Source: Streptomyces sp. NWU339
Lineage (GTDB): Bacteria > Actinomycetota > Actinomycetes > Streptomycetales > Streptomycetaceae
DNA: 64,000 nt
Direction of reading: 5' to 3'
Assembly (NCBI RefSeq): GCF_003143855.1
Contig: NZ_QFRK01000035.1
Location: forward strand, 1 to 64,000
The position numbers and the translations under genes are program-made. This document shows positions 35,806-44,832 of this stretch, in pieces (position 1 is the first letter of the stretch; every line of letters begins with the position of its first letter). The notes below the pieces were generated by a model that ran no database searches, was not told where the DNA came from, and saw nothing but the letters and a program-made list of their open reading frames with translations.

Positions 35806-36372
35806 GTGCAGCTGGTAGTCGCTCGCATCGGCCGTGCCCACGGCATCAAGGGCGAGGTCACCGTGGAGGTCCGCACCGATGAGCCGGAGCTGAGGCTCGG
35901 GCCCGGCGCAGTCCTGGCCACCGATCCCGCCACCGCCGGTCCGCTCACCATCGAGACCGGCCGGGTGCACAGCGGTCGCCTCCTGCTGCGTTTCGAGGGC
36001 GTCCGCGACCGCACCGGCGCCGAGGCGCTGCGCAACACCCTGCTCATCGCCGAGGTCGACCCGAACGAGCGGCCTGAGGACGAGGACGAGTACTACGACC
36101 ACCAGCTGATCGACCTGGACGTCGTCACCGAGGACGGGCAGCACGTCGGCCGGATCACCGAGATCTCCCACCTGCCGACGCAGGACCTGTTCGTGGTGGA
36201 ACGCCCCGACGGCAGCGAGGTGTTCGTGCCGTTCGTGGAGCAGATCGTCACCGGGATCGATCTCGAGGAGCAGCGCGCGGTCATCGACCCGCCGCCGGGC
36301 CTGGTCGACGACCGGGGTGCCGACGACGAAGTCGCTGACGGACGCGGTGCTTCCTCGCGGGACGAGGCATGA
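35806..36372 (+). CDS. rimM: 16S rRNA processing protein RimM
   Basis: RimM assists 30S assembly and binds S19. The 188-aa protein has VARIGRAHGIKGEVTVEVRT and the PRC-barrel region around DLDVVTEDGQHVGRITEI, ending in an acidic tail. GTG 35806 with AGGAGAT upstream. It overlaps trmD by ATGA. Confidence 0.95.
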   Translation: MQLVVARIGRAHGIKGEVTVEVRTDEPELRLGPGAVLATDPATAGPLTIETGRVHSGRLLLRFEGVRDRTGAEALRNTLLIAEVDPNERPEDEDEYYDHQLIDLDVVTEDGQHVGRITEISHLPTQDLFVVERPDGSEVFVPFVEQIVTGIDLEEQRAVIDPPPGLVDDRGADDEVADGRGASSRDEA

Positions 36373-37205
36373 TGCGGCTCGACGTCGTCACCATCTTCCC
36401 CGAGTACCTCGAACCGCTGAACGTCTCCCTCGTGGGCAAGGCACGCGCGCGTGGACAACTGAACGTCCAGGTGCACGACCTCCGTTCGTGGACCCACGAC
36501 CGGCACAACACCGTCGACGACACCCCGTACGGCGGCGGCCCCGGCATGGTCATGAAGACCGAACCGTGGGGTGAGGCACTCGACGAGGTCCTGGCGGACG
36601 GCTACGAGACCGGCTCGCACGCGCCCGTCCTGGTCGTCCCCACCCCCAGCGGCCGCCCCTTCACCCAGGAGCTCGCCGTCCAGCTCTCCGAGTGTCCCTG
36701 GCTGATCTTCACCCCGGCCCGTTACGAGGGCATCGACCGGCGCGTCGTCGACGAGTACGCGACCCGTATGCCCGTCCACGAGGTGTCCATCGGCGACTAC
36801 GTGCTGGCCGGCGGCGAGGCAGCCGTCCTCGTGGTCACCGAGGCCGTGGCCCGGCTGCTGCCCGGAGTCCTGGGCAACGCCGAGTCCCACCGGGACGACT
36901 CCTTCGCCCCGGGCGCGATGGCGAGTCTCCTGGAAGGGCCCGTCCACACCAAGCCGCCCGTCTGGCGGGACCGGGGGATTCCCGAGGTGCTGCTCAGCGG
37001 GCACCACGGGAAGATCGCCCGCTGGCGGCGCGACGAGGCGCTCAAGCGCACCACCGCGAACCGGCCCGACCTCATCGAACGCTGTGAGCCGGGGGCCTTC
37101 GACAAGAAGGACCGCGAGATGCTCTCCATCCTGGGCTGGGAACCGGACCCGGAGGGGGAGCCCCACGGTCGATTTTGGCGCAGGACCGGCGGCGTGGAAG
37201 AATAG
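36369..37205 (+). CDS. trmD: tRNA (guanine(37)-N1)-methyltransferase
   Basis: TrmD makes m1G37 in tRNAs, preventing frameshifts. The 278-aa SPOUT-knot enzyme has RLDVVTIFPEYLEPL, DDTPYGGGPGMVMK, the knot sequence EVSIGDYVLAGGEAAVLV and ESHRDDSF. Two adjacent ATGs (36369 and 36372) are possible starts. Confidence 0.96.
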   Translation: MMRLDVVTIFPEYLEPLNVSLVGKARARGQLNVQVHDLRSWTHDRHNTVDDTPYGGGPGMVMKTEPWGEALDEVLADGYETGSHAPVLVVPTPSGRPFTQELAVQLSECPWLIFTPARYEGIDRRVVDEYATRMPVHEVSIGDYVLAGGEAAVLVVTEAVARLLPGVLGNAESHRDDSFAPGAMASLLEGPVHTKPPVWRDRGIPEVLLSGHHGKIARWRRDEALKRTTANRPDLIERCEPGAFDKKDREMLSILGWEPDPEGEPHGRFWRRTGGVEE

Positions 37206-37338
37206 GCCGCTGTTGTGCGCCGTCCGGCGTGCGCCCCTGCCGCAGGGGGACACGACGCCCGCCCCGAAGCGCACACCCTGGATCCGAACCTCTAGTTGCC
37301 GTTGATGACCTGCGGCATCAGCGAAGAAAGCAGACGAA

Positions 37339-37689
37339 ATGTCTCACCTGCTCGACTCCGTCGACTCCGCGTCGCTGCGCAGCGACGTCCCGGCCTTCCG
37401 TCCCGGTGACACCGTCAACGTCCACGTGCGCGTCATCGAGGGCAACCGCACTCGTGTGCAGCAGTTCAAGGGCGTGGTGATCCGCCGCCAGGGTGCCGGC
37501 GTGCGCGAGACCTTCACGGTCCGCAAGGTCTCCTTCTCCGTCGGCGTCGAGCGCACCTTCCCGGTGCACACCCCGATCGTGGAGAAGATCGAGCTCGTCA
37601 CCAAGGGTGACGTCCGTCGCGCCAAGCTGTACTACCTGCGTGACCTGCGCGGCAAGGCGGCGAAGATCAAGGAGAAGCGCGAGAACTGA
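37339..37689 (+). CDS. rplS: 50S ribosomal protein L19
   Basis: A 116-aa L19 with FRPGDTVNVHVRVIEGNRTR, QQFKGVVIRRQGAGVRETFT and a C-terminus rich in KIKEKREN. Last ribosomal gene before the signal peptidase cluster; 45 bp separate it from sipW. Confidence 0.97.
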   Translation: MSHLLDSVDSASLRSDVPAFRPGDTVNVHVRVIEGNRTRVQQFKGVVIRRQGAGVRETFTVRKVSFSVGVERTFPVHTPIVEKIELVTKGDVRRAKLYYLRDLRGKAAKIKEKREN

Positions 37690-37734
37690 GCGCTTTTCCG
37701 AGGTGAGCCCGGGGCCGGATAACATCTGGCCTCG

Positions 37735-38475
37735 ATGGACACCGAAGCACAGCCGACGGAGCGCGACCGCTCCTCCCACCCGGCCCGACCCGAGGAGACC
37801 TCGGAGGCCCCGGGTCCGGAGGAACGGTCGCGTTCCTCGTTGGTGCCGCGTCTCGTGGACGGGCTCCCCGGAGGGTGGATCACCGCGACCCTGCTGTCGG
37901 TGCTGCTGCTCCTGTTCGCGCTCAGCACGTTCGTGGCACGGCCGTTCCAGATACCCAGCGGATCGATGGAGCCCTCGTTGAGGGCCGGGGACCGCGTTCT
38001 CGTACTGAAGTCGGCATACCGTTTCGGAGCCGGGCCGCAACGTGGCGACGTGGTTGTGTTCGACGGCACCGGGTATTTCGGGGACACCGACTACATCAAG
38101 CGCGTTGTCGGTGTGGGTGGGGACCACGTGGTCTGCTGCGACAGGGAGGGGAGGATCCGGGTGAACGGCCGGTCGGTCGACGAGTCGGGCTTCCTGTTCC
38201 CCGGCGAGAGCGCCTCCACCGTCCCCTTCGACGTGGTCGTGCCCGCGGGACGCCTGTTCGTCCTCGGTGATCACCGCGGCGACTCCAGCGACTCCCGCGA
38301 CCATCTCGGATCGCCCGGCGGCGGCATGATCCCGGTGAGCGCGGTGATCGGCCGCGCCGACTGGATCGTCTCGCCCTTCGACCGCGCCACCCGGCTGCAC
38401 CGCCCCGACGCCTACGCGCGCGTGCCGGCACCGGGGACGAACGCGGCGCACCCCGGGGAGGGGGCCCATGGGTAA
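37735..38475 (+). CDS. sipW: Type I signal peptidase SipW
   Basis: First of four adjacent signal peptidases, matching the sipWXYZ cluster of Streptomyces lividans. These enzymes release secreted proteins from the membrane. The 246-aa protein has an N-terminal membrane helix (LLSVLLLLFALSTFVARPFQ, residues about 47-66), the catalytic Ser in IPSGSMEPSL and the general-base Lys in YIKRVVGVGGD, then GDHRGDSSDSRDH. Unlike SipY and SipZ it lacks a C-terminal membrane helix. It overlaps sipX by 8 bases. Confidence 0.9.
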   Translation: MDTEAQPTERDRSSHPARPEETSEAPGPEERSRSSLVPRLVDGLPGGWITATLLSVLLLLFALSTFVARPFQIPSGSMEPSLRAGDRVLVLKSAYRFGAGPQRGDVVVFDGTGYFGDTDYIKRVVGVGGDHVVCCDREGRIRVNGRSVDESGFLFPGESASTVPFDVVVPAGRLFVLGDHRGDSSDSRDHLGSPGGGMIPVSAVIGRADWIVSPFDRATRLHRPDAYARVPAPGTNAAHPGEGAHG

Positions 38476-39562
38476 CCGCGGCAAACCCCGCGGCGTCCCG
38501 GTGAGCGCCGCGGAGAACCTGCTGCCCACCGGCGCTCGCCGCGCGGTCAGCGCGGCCGACGGGCGGAGCCGGGCCGACCGGCGCAAGCTCCAGCGGAAGG
38601 TCAAACGGCGGCGCAGGCGCGGCGCGGTCAAGGAGATACCGCTCCTGATCGGGGTCGCCGTCGTGATAGCGCTGGTGCTGAAGACGTTCCTCGTCCAGGC
38701 CTTCGTCATCCCGTCCGGCTCCATGGAGCAGACGATCCAGGTCGGCGACCGCGTCCTGGTCGACAAACTCACCCCGTGGTTCGGCTCCAAGCCGCAGCGT
38801 GGGGACGTCGTCGTGTTCAAGGACCCCGGCGGCTGGCTGCAGGACGAGCAGACCACTCCCACGAGGGACGACCCGGTCGGCGTCAAGCAGGTCAAGGACG
38901 GGCTCACCTTCATCGGGCTGCTGCCGTCGGAGAACGAGAAGGACCTCATCAAGCGGGTCGTCGGAGTCGGCGGCGACCAGGTCAAGTGCTGTGACACACA
39001 GGGCCGGGTCACCGTCAACGGCGTACCCCTGGAGGAGGGCGACTACCTCTACCCGGGCAACGCCCCCTCCACGACGCCGTTCGAGGTCACCGTGCCCGAG
39101 GGGCGCCTGTGGGTGATGGGCGACCACCGGTCCAACTCCGCCGATTCCCGTTCCCACCAGGACACCGACTACGGCGGTACCGTCTCCGAGGAGGAGGTGG
39201 TGGGCCGCGCCATGGTCATCGCCTGGCCGTTCGCTCACTGGAGCACTCTGGACGAACCAGAAACCTATGCGTCCGTGGCGGACCCGACACGCGGGTCGAC
39301 CGTTGCCGCCCCGCTGTCGCATAGGGTTGCCCAGAACCATTCGAACGGAATGCTTCAGCTCCCGAGCCCTGCGGAACTCCCGCTCGTTATGGGAGTGGTG
39401 GGCCTGCGCCGCGCATGGGGCAGGCGGCGGCACAGAGTGAGGAGCTGGCGTGGGGGATGTGGCGGTTGGCGCACGATCCGGAGCCGACGGCGAGGAGCAC
39501 CGCGATCGGCCCGCGGAGCCGGAGGTCCCGGCCGGGGACAGCGCCGCGACCTCCGGGAATGA
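38468..39562 (+). CDS. sipX: Type I signal peptidase SipX
   Basis: A 364-aa signal peptidase with an N-terminal basic region, a membrane helix (LLIGVAVVIALVLKTFLVQA), Ser in IPSGSMEQTI, Lys in LIKRVVGVGGD, and GDHRSNSADSRSH. The C-terminus has a weak second hydrophobic segment (ELPLVMGVVGL) followed by about 45 very Arg/Gly-rich residues that read across the start of sipY. The tail looks like a lost or late stop codon rather than a functional extension. Confidence 0.88.
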   Translation: MGNRGKPRGVPVSAAENLLPTGARRAVSAADGRSRADRRKLQRKVKRRRRRGAVKEIPLLIGVAVVIALVLKTFLVQAFVIPSGSMEQTIQVGDRVLVDKLTPWFGSKPQRGDVVVFKDPGGWLQDEQTTPTRDDPVGVKQVKDGLTFIGLLPSENEKDLIKRVVGVGGDQVKCCDTQGRVTVNGVPLEEGDYLYPGNAPSTTPFEVTVPEGRLWVMGDHRSNSADSRSHQDTDYGGTVSEEEVVGRAMVIAWPFAHWSTLDEPETYASVADPTRGSTVAAPLSHRVAQNHSNGMLQLPSPAELPLVMGVVGLRRAWGRRRHRVRSWRGGCGGWRTIRSRRRGAPRSARGAGGPGRGQRRDLRE

Positions 39563-40430
39563 CTCCCCGGCGGTCGAGGAGGGCAGCGTGAGGGACGACC
39601 GGACGAGGACCGGGGACCAGGGGTCGGGCGATTCGCCCCGTCAGGAGAAGAAGCCGCGCTCCTTCTGGAAGGAACTGCCCATCCTGGTCGGTATCGCGCT
39701 GGTGCTGGCGCTGCTGATCAAGACATTCCTGCTGCAGGCGTTCTCGATCCCGTCGGACTCGATGCAGAACACCCTCCAGCAGGGTGACCGCGTCCTGGTC
39801 GACAAGCTCACCCCCTGGTTCGGTTCCGAGCCCGAGCGCGGCGAGGTCGTGGTCTTCCACGACCCCGACAACTGGCTGGCGGGCGAGCCGACGCCGGAGG
39901 CCAACGCGCTGCAGAAGGTCCTCAGCTGGATCGGCCTGATGCCGTCCGTGGAGGAGAAGGACCTGATCAAGCGGGTCGTCGGGGTCGGCGGAGACGTCGT
40001 CGAGTGCAAGGGCACCGGGCCGCTGACGGTCAACGGCGTCGCCCTGAACGAGGTGTCGTACGTCTATCCCGGCAACACACCGTGCAGCCAGGACGACCAG
40101 GGCGGCCAGTTCAGGGTCGAGGTGCCCGCGGGTCACATCTGGGTCATGGGCGACCACCGGCAGAACTCCCGGGACTCCCGGTACAACCAGGCCGACAAGA
40201 ACCACGGCATGGTCCCGGTGCAGGAAGTCGTCGGCCGCGCCGTCGTCATCGGCTGGCCGGTCAACCGCTGGGACTACCTCGAGGTCCCGGACACCTTCGA
40301 CCAGCCCGCGCTGAACAACGAGGCGTCGGCCGGGGCGGCCCTGTCGGTGGCGCCCCAGGGGCTCGCGCTGATGGGCGCCGTGCCGCTGGTGCTGTGGCGG
40401 CGCAGGGCCGGTGGTGGCGGCGAGCGCTGA
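39450..40430 (+). CDS. sipY: Type I signal peptidase SipY
   Basis: A 326-aa signal peptidase, the major one in S. lividans. It has a long acidic cytosolic N-terminus, membrane helix (ELPILVGIALVLALLIKTFL), Ser in IPSDSMQNTL, Lys in LIKRVVGVGGD, GDHRQNSRDSRYN, and a C-terminal membrane helix (LALMGAVPLVLW) before RRRAGGGGER. GTG 39450 gives the conserved MGDVAVGARS start but overlaps sipX by 113 bases; GTG 39588 is an alternative without overlap. Confidence 0.88.
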   Translation: MGDVAVGARSGADGEEHRDRPAEPEVPAGDSAATSGNDSPAVEEGSVRDDRTRTGDQGSGDSPRQEKKPRSFWKELPILVGIALVLALLIKTFLLQAFSIPSDSMQNTLQQGDRVLVDKLTPWFGSEPERGEVVVFHDPDNWLAGEPTPEANALQKVLSWIGLMPSVEEKDLIKRVVGVGGDVVECKGTGPLTVNGVALNEVSYVYPGNTPCSQDDQGGQFRVEVPAGHIWVMGDHRQNSRDSRYNQADKNHGMVPVQEVVGRAVVIGWPVNRWDYLEVPDTFDQPALNNEASAGAALSVAPQGLALMGAVPLVLWRRRAGGGGER

Positions 40431-40475
40431 GCGCTGCCGAGGAAGGGCTGACCCGGCTCGGTACCGCCGGGTAGG

Positions 40476-41264
40476 GTGCCGTCCATGACTGGTCGGAGCA
40501 CGACGCGTACGGCTTCGCGGGGTGGCGGCGCGGGCCGGGGCCCGGCGGCTGGCCGGGCCGGGCAGCGACTGTCCTCACTGGCCGTGGCGCTGGGCATGGT
40601 GCTCTTCCTCGGCGGGTTCGCCTGGGGAGCGCTCGTGTACCGGCCGTACACCGTGCCCACCACCTCGATGGCGCCGACGATCAGCGCCGGTGACCGGGTG
40701 CTGGCCCAGCGCATCGACAGCGGTGACGTCCGCCGCGGTGACGTCGTGGTCTTCGAGGACACGAACTGGGCGAACGTACCGGTCCTCAAGCGGGTGGTCG
40801 CCGTCGGCGGCGACACCGTCTCCTGCTGCGAGGACGGTCGGCTGAAGGTCAACGGTACGAAGATCGACGAACCGTATCTCTCCGAGGACGAGGTGACCGG
40901 GTTCAGCGGCTTCCCGGAAGTGACCGTGCCGAAGGGCCGGCTGTTCCTGCTCGGTGACGAGCGCGCCGGTTCCGTGGACTCCGCCTCCCATCTCACCGAC
41001 GCCGCGAACGGCACCGTCTCCCGCAAAGCCGTCCAGGCCCGGGTCGACGCCGTGGTCTGGCCGATGGAGGGCATGCTGAGGGCCCCCACCGGCTTCGAGG
41101 AGCTCGGCGCCCTCTCTTCGCCGGGGCCGCTGCGGACGGTCGTCGCCCTGGTGATCGCCGGCGCGGTACTCATCTTCGGCGGCGCCGCGTACGGTCCCCT
41201 CGCCGAGCGGGCCGGGGCCTCCCGGGCGCGGAAGGCGGACGTGGGGGCGTCCGGTGGCCGCTGA
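40476..41264 (+). CDS. sipZ: Type I signal peptidase SipZ
   Basis: A 262-aa signal peptidase with two membrane helices (LAVALGMVLFLGGFAWGALV and the C-terminal VVALVIAGAVLIFGGAAYG). Catalytic residues: Ser in VPTTSMAPTI, Lys in VLKRVVAVGGD, and GDERAGSVDSASH. It overlaps the Nudix gene by 11 bases; in S. lividans sipZ heads a separate small operon with the following genes. Confidence 0.9.
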   Translation: MPSMTGRSTTRTASRGGGAGRGPAAGRAGQRLSSLAVALGMVLFLGGFAWGALVYRPYTVPTTSMAPTISAGDRVLAQRIDSGDVRRGDVVVFEDTNWANVPVLKRVVAVGGDTVSCCEDGRLKVNGTKIDEPYLSEDEVTGFSGFPEVTVPKGRLFLLGDERAGSVDSASHLTDAANGTVSRKAVQARVDAVVWPMEGMLRAPTGFEELGALSSPGPLRTVVALVIAGAVLIFGGAAYGPLAERAGASRARKADVGASGGR

Positions 41265-41778
41265 GCCGGCCCGCCTGGCCGAGGACTCCTACGACGGCGG
41301 GCTGCGCAGGGTCGCCCGCGTGGTGCTGCTCGACCCGCGGGACCGCATCCTGCTGCTGCACGGTCATGAACCGGACGACCCGGCCGACGACTGGTGGTTC
41401 ACACCCGGCGGCGGAGTGGAGGGCGACGAGACCCGGGAGCAGGCCGCGCTGCGGGAGCTCGCGGAGGAGACGGGTATCACCGAGGTGGAGCTGGGACCCG
41501 TGCTGTGGCGGAGGCAGTGCTCCTTCCCGTTCGCGGGCCGCCGCTGGGACCAGGACGAGTGGTACTACCTCGCCCGCACCACCCGGACGGCCACCAAAGC
41601 CACGGCGCTGACCGAACTGGAGCAGCGCAGTGTCGCCGGAGCGCGCTGGTGGACGTGCCCGGAACTGGCGCGGGCGCATGAGACGGTGTACCCGACCAGA
41701 CTCGCCGAACTGCTGCGCACGCTGCTCGAGGAGGGCCCTCCGGCCGGACCCGTGACCCTCGACACCGAGATCGTCTAG
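41254..41778 (+). CDS. Nudix hydrolase
   Basis: A 174-aa Nudix protein. The box GGGVEGDETREQAALRELAE continues ETGI and fits GX5EX7REUXEEXGU. The substrate is unknown; such proteins hydrolyse nucleoside diphosphate derivatives. GTG start, overlapping sipZ. Confidence 0.9.
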   Translation: MAAEPARLAEDSYDGGLRRVARVVLLDPRDRILLLHGHEPDDPADDWWFTPGGGVEGDETREQAALRELAEETGITEVELGPVLWRRQCSFPFAGRRWDQDEWYYLARTTRTATKATALTELEQRSVAGARWWTCPELARAHETVYPTRLAELLRTLLEEGPPAGPVTLDTEIV

Positions 41779-41883
41779 CGAAAGGTCCCGGAGCTGTCCG
41801 GCAGGGCAGACCGGCTTCAGGGAACGGAGGCCCCTGGGACTGGCGCACAATGGTGGGATCGCACGGGTGAAGGGGAACATGCC

Positions 41884-42192
41884 ATGAGCGCCGAGGACCT
41901 CGAGAAGTACGAGACCGAGATGGAGCTCAAGCTCTACCGGGAGTACCGCGACGTCGTCGGTCTGTTCAAATACGTGATCGAGACCGAGCGCCGCTTCTAT
42001 CTGACCAATGACTACGAGATGCAGGTGCACTCGGTCCAGGGCGAGGTGTTCTTCGAGGTTTCCATGGCGGATGCCTGGGTCTGGGACATGTACCGGCCAG
42101 CCAGGTTCGTGAAAAAGGTGCGCGTCCTCACGTTCAAGGACGTGAACATCGAGGAGCTCAACAAGAGCGATCTGGAGCTCCCCGGCGGGTGA
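41884..42192 (+). CDS. DUF2469 protein
   Basis: A 102-aa acidic protein, MSAEDLEKYETEMELKLYRE at its start, with the highly conserved FYLTNDYEMQVHS and VWDMYRPARFVKKVRV. The DUF2469 family is nearly invariant in actinobacteria and of unknown function. It lies in its usual place before yraN-comM. Confidence 0.92.
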   Translation: MSAEDLEKYETEMELKLYREYRDVVGLFKYVIETERRFYLTNDYEMQVHSVQGEVFFEVSMADAWVWDMYRPARFVKKVRVLTFKDVNIEELNKSDLELPGG

Positions 42193-42300
42193 CAGGAGCC
42201 CCCGGCGGGTGACGGAGTTGTCCACAACCGTCGGGTTGTCCACCAAGATCCACTTCGGGCAGCCGACTGCGTGACGGTTGGTGCCGGAGGTGGTGCCGAC

Positions 42301-42672
42301 ATGAACACCCAGCAGGCACGCAGCGCACTCGGCAGGTACGGCGAGGCGCTGGCCGCGCGGCGGCTGGCGCAGGCCGGAATGACGGTCCTGGAGCGCAACT
42401 GGCGCTGCGGCAGAACCGGCGAGATCGACATCGTGGCCAGGGACGGGGACGTCCTCGTCGTCTGCGAGGTGAAGACCCGCAGGACCGCGTCCTTCCAGCA
42501 CCCCATGGCGGCCGTCGACCCGGCCAAGGCGAGCCGCCTGCGGGACCTGGCGCAGCGCTGGCTCCAGGCGCACGGGGGAGCGCCGCCCGGCGGCGTCCGC
42601 ATCGACCTGATCGGCGTCCTGCTGCCGACCCGGGGCGCGCCCCGGGTCGAGCACGTCCGGGGGGTGGCCTGA
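42301..42672 (+). CDS. YraN-family (UPF0102) endonuclease-fold protein
   Basis: A 123-aa member of UPF0102, with a PD-(D/E)xK nuclease-like core: RTGEIDIVARDGDVLVVCEV followed by KTR. The family travels with comM/dprA and is thought to act in DNA processing; its activity is not well established. ATG 42301 has GGAGGTGGTG upstream. Confidence 0.9.
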   Translation: MNTQQARSALGRYGEALAARRLAQAGMTVLERNWRCGRTGEIDIVARDGDVLVVCEVKTRRTASFQHPMAAVDPAKASRLRDLAQRWLQAHGGAPPGGVRIDLIGVLLPTRGAPRVEHVRGVA

Positions 42673-42673
42673 G

Positions 42674-42834
42674 ATGGGGTTCGCCCGTACCTGCTCGGTG
42701 GCGCTGGTGGGCGTCGAGGGCGTGGTCGTGGAGGTCCAGGCCGACCTGGAACCGGGAGTGGCGGCGTTCACCCTGGTGGGGCTGCCGGACAAGAGCCTGA
42801 CGGAGAGCCGGGACCGGGTCAGGGCCGCCGTGGT
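42674..42834 (+). pseudogene. comM: comM (Mg-chelatase-like ATPase YifB), 5' fragment interrupted by the island
   Basis: Begins MGFARTCSVALVGVEGVVVE one base after the yraN stop and matches the N-terminus of ComM/YifB (AFTLVGLPDKSLTESRDRVR, AAVV). At 42834 the match stops, and the frame runs into island DNA to a stop at 42902. The continuation NSGAEWPQKKLTVGLSPAS is found at 63791. ComM is a branch-migration helicase in transformation and recombination; here it must be non-functional unless the element excises. Confidence 0.92.
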
Positions 42835-42859
42835 CTTCCCTGTCAAGTCGAAGTGTTCA
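42835..42859 (+). repeat. Left terminal inverted motif of the island
   Basis: CTTCCCTG (42835-42842), 12 bases, GTTCA (42855-42859). It is the mirror of the right-end motif with identical spacing. The four comM bases just outside are TGGT, the probable left core. Confidence 0.75.
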
Positions 42860-43210
42860 GAAGCCCCGCACCCCGGCTGTGGGAAGCCAGAGGTCGTGGG
42901 GTGAGTGGCTTGCTGGTGGTGGTTTGGGTCGCGCATCTTGGCTAGCCATCCCGACGCACTGAAGAGTAGACGCGAAGCGGCCTGTGCCCGCCTGGCGGCC
43001 CGTGGGGGCTCATGTGCCCCGTGTTGTGGCCTGATGAGCTTATGAGGGTGTGAGGAGGCGCGCTCGGGCGCCGTCGCGGCCGCCCTGGTGACCCGACCAA
43101 CCGGCTCGCGTTATCGGTACGCCGCTGACGGCCGAATCGGAGCCGTTGCCGAGCCCCGGTGGAGGCGCCCTGTCCAACGACGATCTCCGATGGTAGAAGT
43201 GGGGAGCGGC
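42860..43210. other. Island left end, no gene seen
   Basis: 351 bp inside the left terminus with several G/C hairpins and no convincing gene on either strand. It presumably carries the promoter of the ABC-3C operon, but no clear -35/-10 pair was recognised. Confidence 0.4.
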
Positions 43211-44362
43211 GTGTACTTGGGGGAAACGGCGTACCGGGGGGTAGGAGTGGACGCATTACCGCAGGGCGGTGGCCAGAGGAGCGCGGACGGTGTGTCCGTG
43301 TCGCAGTATGTGCCGCCGCCGTCGGTCGTGCCGCACAACCAGTTCGACACCCGGACACCCCTGCAGCAGGTCTTCTACTGGACGCCGGAACAGTGGGAGC
43401 AGTTCACCTGCGAGTGGGTCCGCATGCGCAGGGGCGAGTTCGGCTACCTCGGCGTGGAAGTCCTGGGCGGGACTAACGACCGCGGCGCCGACGTCGTCGC
43501 TTTCATGAGCGAGCAGCGGCTGAACGGTGTCTGGCACTGCTACCAGTGCAAGCACTACACCGACGACCTCACGCTCGACGACGCGCTGCCCGAGATGATC
43601 AAACCGTTCGTGGCGACGCTGGAGACGAGCCGGACGCTCCCCGCCCGGTACATCTTCGTGGCACCTAGGATCCATCCCCGGCTCAAGGACATGGTGCTGA
43701 CCCCGGCCGCGCTGAAGGACCGGTTTCTCACGTACCTGGACGGGCGGACCAAGCCGGTCGCAGCGTTGTCCCCACAGACCCGGGCGGCCGCACGGGCGTT
43801 GGCGGAGAGCACGGACTTCTCGATGTTCTGGACCGTGAACCTGGACGAGGTCCTGGAGGTCTACAGCAAGTCGCCGCTGTTCGCCTCCCGCTTCAACCTG
43901 CCGCCCACCGGCAAGCCCCGCAAACTCCTTCCCCCTCCCGAGCCCCAGGTCAACGAAGCGCGCTACCTCCAGCAACTCCTGGACGTTTACCAGGAGAGGT
44001 TCGGCGAGGACCTTGCCACCGTGCAGCACGCCTTCGAGCACCCCGATTCGGGAGAGCATCTTGGGCGGCAGCGAGTGGCGTTCTTCGACGCGGAGGCCCT
44101 ACGCATGTATGCACGAGAGAGCATCGCGGGGGACACCTACGAGGAGCTACAGGACGACGTGCTGACCAACCTGATCGAGGTGGCCGCCATCGACTACCCC
44201 TCGGGGTGGGATCGCCTCCAGCAGGTCCTCAAAGCTTCCGGGCAGATGACCCTCACCGGGTCGCCCCTGCTGCACCTGTTCCGCAACAGCCAGCGTCAGG
44301 GTATGTGCCACCAGCTGGCGAACGTCGACAAGCTGCACTGGTGCAAAGGAGGTTGCCGATGA
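43211..44362 (+). CDS. ABC-3C system effector: Mrr-like restriction-endonuclease-fold protein
   Basis: A 383-aa protein. Its N-terminal domain has the restriction-endonuclease pattern: WEQFTCEWVRMRRGEFGYLG, GGTNDRGADVVAF (catalytic D) and WHCYQCKHY (QxK), as in Mrr-type nucleases. The remainder (LTPAALKDRFLTYLDGRTKP and onward) is a helical domain usual for effectors of ABC-three-component systems, which are proposed to act against phages or plasmids. GTG 43211 follows GGGGAG; earlier and later starts are possible. It overlaps the next gene by ATGA, after a strong AAAGGAGG site. Confidence 0.75.
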   Translation: MYLGETAYRGVGVDALPQGGGQRSADGVSVSQYVPPPSVVPHNQFDTRTPLQQVFYWTPEQWEQFTCEWVRMRRGEFGYLGVEVLGGTNDRGADVVAFMSEQRLNGVWHCYQCKHYTDDLTLDDALPEMIKPFVATLETSRTLPARYIFVAPRIHPRLKDMVLTPAALKDRFLTYLDGRTKPVAALSPQTRAAARALAESTDFSMFWTVNLDEVLEVYSKSPLFASRFNLPPTGKPRKLLPPPEPQVNEARYLQQLLDVYQERFGEDLATVQHAFEHPDSGEHLGRQRVAFFDAEALRMYARESIAGDTYEELQDDVLTNLIEVAAIDYPSGWDRLQQVLKASGQMTLTGSPLLHLFRNSQRQGMCHQLANVDKLHWCKGGCR

Positions 44363-44832
44363 ACCCGCTCAACAGTCCGGTCGAAGTGGGGATGCGTACA
44401 TTGGTCCTGCTGGCCCGCAGCCATCCTCATCCACTGGACCTCTCCTGGTTGGTAGTCCTGGACCACGCCATGCTGCACAGCAGCCAGTTCGACGGTCCGC
44501 CCAGCCTCCATCCCCGCCTGCCCGCCCAGCCGGGCGAGCTCGGCATGAAGCGGCAGATGATGCAGGAAGGGCTGGAGGTGCTGCTGCGCGCCGGCCTGGC
44601 CACGGTCGAGGCGACCGAGGGCGGGATCGTCTACCAGGTGACCCCACGCGGCTCGGGGTTCGTCGGCATCCTGGAGGCCCCGTACGTCGGCGAACTGCGT
44701 CAGCGCGCGCAGTGGGCCGTGGAGCAGTTCGCCTCGACCACGGACGCGGTGGCGGCCACACGCGACATCACGACCCGCTGGCACAACGAATTCACCACCG
44801 ACATGCAGCACCTGGGGGTCGGCCGTGGCTGA
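44359..44832 (+). CDS. ABC-3C middle component
   Basis: A 157-aa winged-helix-like protein: NSPVEVGMRTLVLLARSHPH, LDLSWLVVLDHAMLHSSQF and VYQVTPRGSGFVGILEAPYV are typical of the small middle component that links effector and ABC ATPase in ABC-3C systems. It overlaps both neighbours (4 and 8 bases), so the three proteins are made together. Confidence 0.75.
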   Translation: MNPLNSPVEVGMRTLVLLARSHPHPLDLSWLVVLDHAMLHSSQFDGPPSLHPRLPAQPGELGMKRQMMQEGLEVLLRAGLATVEATEGGIVYQVTPRGSGFVGILEAPYVGELRQRAQWAVEQFASTTDAVAATRDITTRWHNEFTTDMQHLGVGRG

